Assembly: GCF_000003605.2 (NCBI RefSeq) | Contig: NW_003151257.1 | Coordinates: 380,023-401,196 of the forward strand | From: Saccoglossus kowalevskii | Lineage: Eukaryota; Hemichordata; Enteropneusta; Harrimaniidae | Reading direction: 5' to 3' | Length of the DNA stretch: 21,174 nt | Part shown: piece after piece, positions 20,469 to 21,174 of the stretch | Layout: every line of letters begins with the position of its first letter | Position numbering within the stretch: the first letter of the stretch is position 1 | Program-made: the position numbers and the translations under genes | The notes under the pieces: model-generated | What the model was told of the DNA's origin: nothing | Seen by the model: the letters and a program-made list of their open reading frames with translations, nothing else | Databases searched by the model: none

Positions 20469-20759
20469 TGGTTTCTCAAATCTTGTATTGATTGTTATAT
20501 TATTAATGTGCATGAATGCATTGTGTATTATTTCGTCCAGTGCAGCATCGGTGTGGTTCCACGTCAGTGGATTTTTATATATATATATATTTTTTTTTTT
20601 TCGCATCAGCAGTGTACATTTTTATGAGATTAAAGACATAAAAAGATGAAAAATTATTTAAATCTCGTCAAATGTCTGGAATAGTGATTACCAGATACGT
20701 GTAACACTTTAAAAACATTTTATTTCAAGAACAAACAACAATGTTAAAAAAGCTTCTTT
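20469..20759. other. Unannotated spacer before the right array
   Basis: Contains a short (TA)n at about 20577-20590 followed by a T run. The 60- to 69-codon frames on both strands cross the GT/G and TA/T runs and are not genes. Confidence 0.5.
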
Positions 20760-21174
20760 GTTATGTAAACATTCTTTGTCTATCAGTTGCACTGTTATGT
20801 AAACATTCTTTTGTCTATCAGTTGCACTGTTATGTAAACATTCTTTGTCTATCAGTTGCACTGTTATGTAAACATTCTTTTGTCTATCAGTTGCACTGTT
20901 ATGTAAACATTCTTTTGTCTATCAGTTGCACTGTTATGTAAACATTCTTTTGTCTATCAGTTGCACTGTCATGTAAACATTCTTTTGTCTATCAGTTGTA
21001 CTGTTATGTAAACATTCTGTTTATCAGTTGTACTGTTATGTAAACATTCTGTCTATCAGTTGTACTGTTATGTAAACATTCTTTTGTCTATCAGTTGTAC
21101 TGTTATGTAAACATTCTTTTGTCTATCAGTTGTACTGTTATGTAAACATTCTTTTGTCTATCAGTTGCACTGTT
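20760..21174. repeat. 35-bp minisatellite array, right edge of window
   Basis: Twelve complete units begin GTTATGTAAACATTC and contain GTCTATCAGTTG(C/T)ACT. Successive unit lengths are 34, 35, 34, 35, 35, 35, 35, 32, 32, 35, 35 and 35 bp; a thirteenth unit starts at 21172 and is cut by the window edge. Length changes all fall in the T-rich TTCTTTTGTCT part. Units from about 20996 to 21135 carry GTTGTACT, the others GTTGCACT. The 66-codon plus-strand frame is a by-product of the repeat. Confidence 0.97.

Noticed and set aside
20741..20941. 66-codon plus-strand frame of repeating LLCKHSFVYQLHCYVN-like peptide
   Set aside because: It is a translation of the 35-bp array, and its frame changes with unit length.
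1..21174. tRNA or other classical RNA genes
   Set aside because: I scanned by eye for the T-arm word GGTTCGAAT and for clover-leaf spacing and found no convincing candidate; a covariance-model search would be decisive.

Overview
The window looks like non-coding nuclear DNA from an animal. It is AT-rich, has no open reading frame longer than 93 codons, and is full of simple-sequence runs, short inverted-repeat elements and old retroelement pieces. The repeat types (TA-flanked miniature elements ending in CTGT, a repeat opening with a CCCCG/CGGGG hairpin, and a GACGGACGACGG-type repeat tail) resemble dispersed repeats I associate with marine invertebrates, especially bivalve molluscs. That assignment is from memory and tentative. 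I support no intact protein-coding gene, tRNA, rRNA, CRISPR array or bacterial-style operon, so there are no genes here that work together.

Layout: (1) 1-1506 is a minisatellite with a 22-bp unit, open at the left window edge. It has several unit variants and at least two higher-order duplications. (2) 1800-3096 holds one good copy each of two miniature inverted-repeat families, here called A (208 bp) and B (209 bp). Both lie between TA dinucleotides, as Tc1/mariner-type insertions do. (3) 4148-4923 has a broken retroelement-type reading frame, frameshifted by an exact 19-bp tandem duplication. Next to it is a probable 5'-truncated non-LTR retrotransposon 3' end with a (TATTG)6 tail and a 10-bp target-site duplication. 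(4) 5606-6478 is a larger composite repeat with a terminal hairpin and three to four internal ~140-bp repeats. (5) 6968-7370 has degenerate B and A copies side by side; a further B copy lies at 9547-9705 and a second full-length A copy at 11461-11668. (6) 12151-12182 is an (ATC)n tract that may end another retroelement. (7) 15541-15682 is a dispersed-repeat tail with a terminal hairpin. (8) 16472-16598 is an almost wholly palindromic 127-bp element. (9) 17267-17821 holds two more B copies. (10) 20760-21174 is a second minisatellite, 35-bp unit, running off the right edge.

The strongest observations are: the 19-bp duplication that breaks the retroelement frame; the 127-bp snapback element; the matched length and layered palindromes of the A copies; the same orientation of all eight A/B copies; and the transcription-factor-like words built into the two arrays (octamer ATTTGCAT on the left, forkhead-like GTAAACA on the right). 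I saw nothing that amounts to a new multi-gene system.
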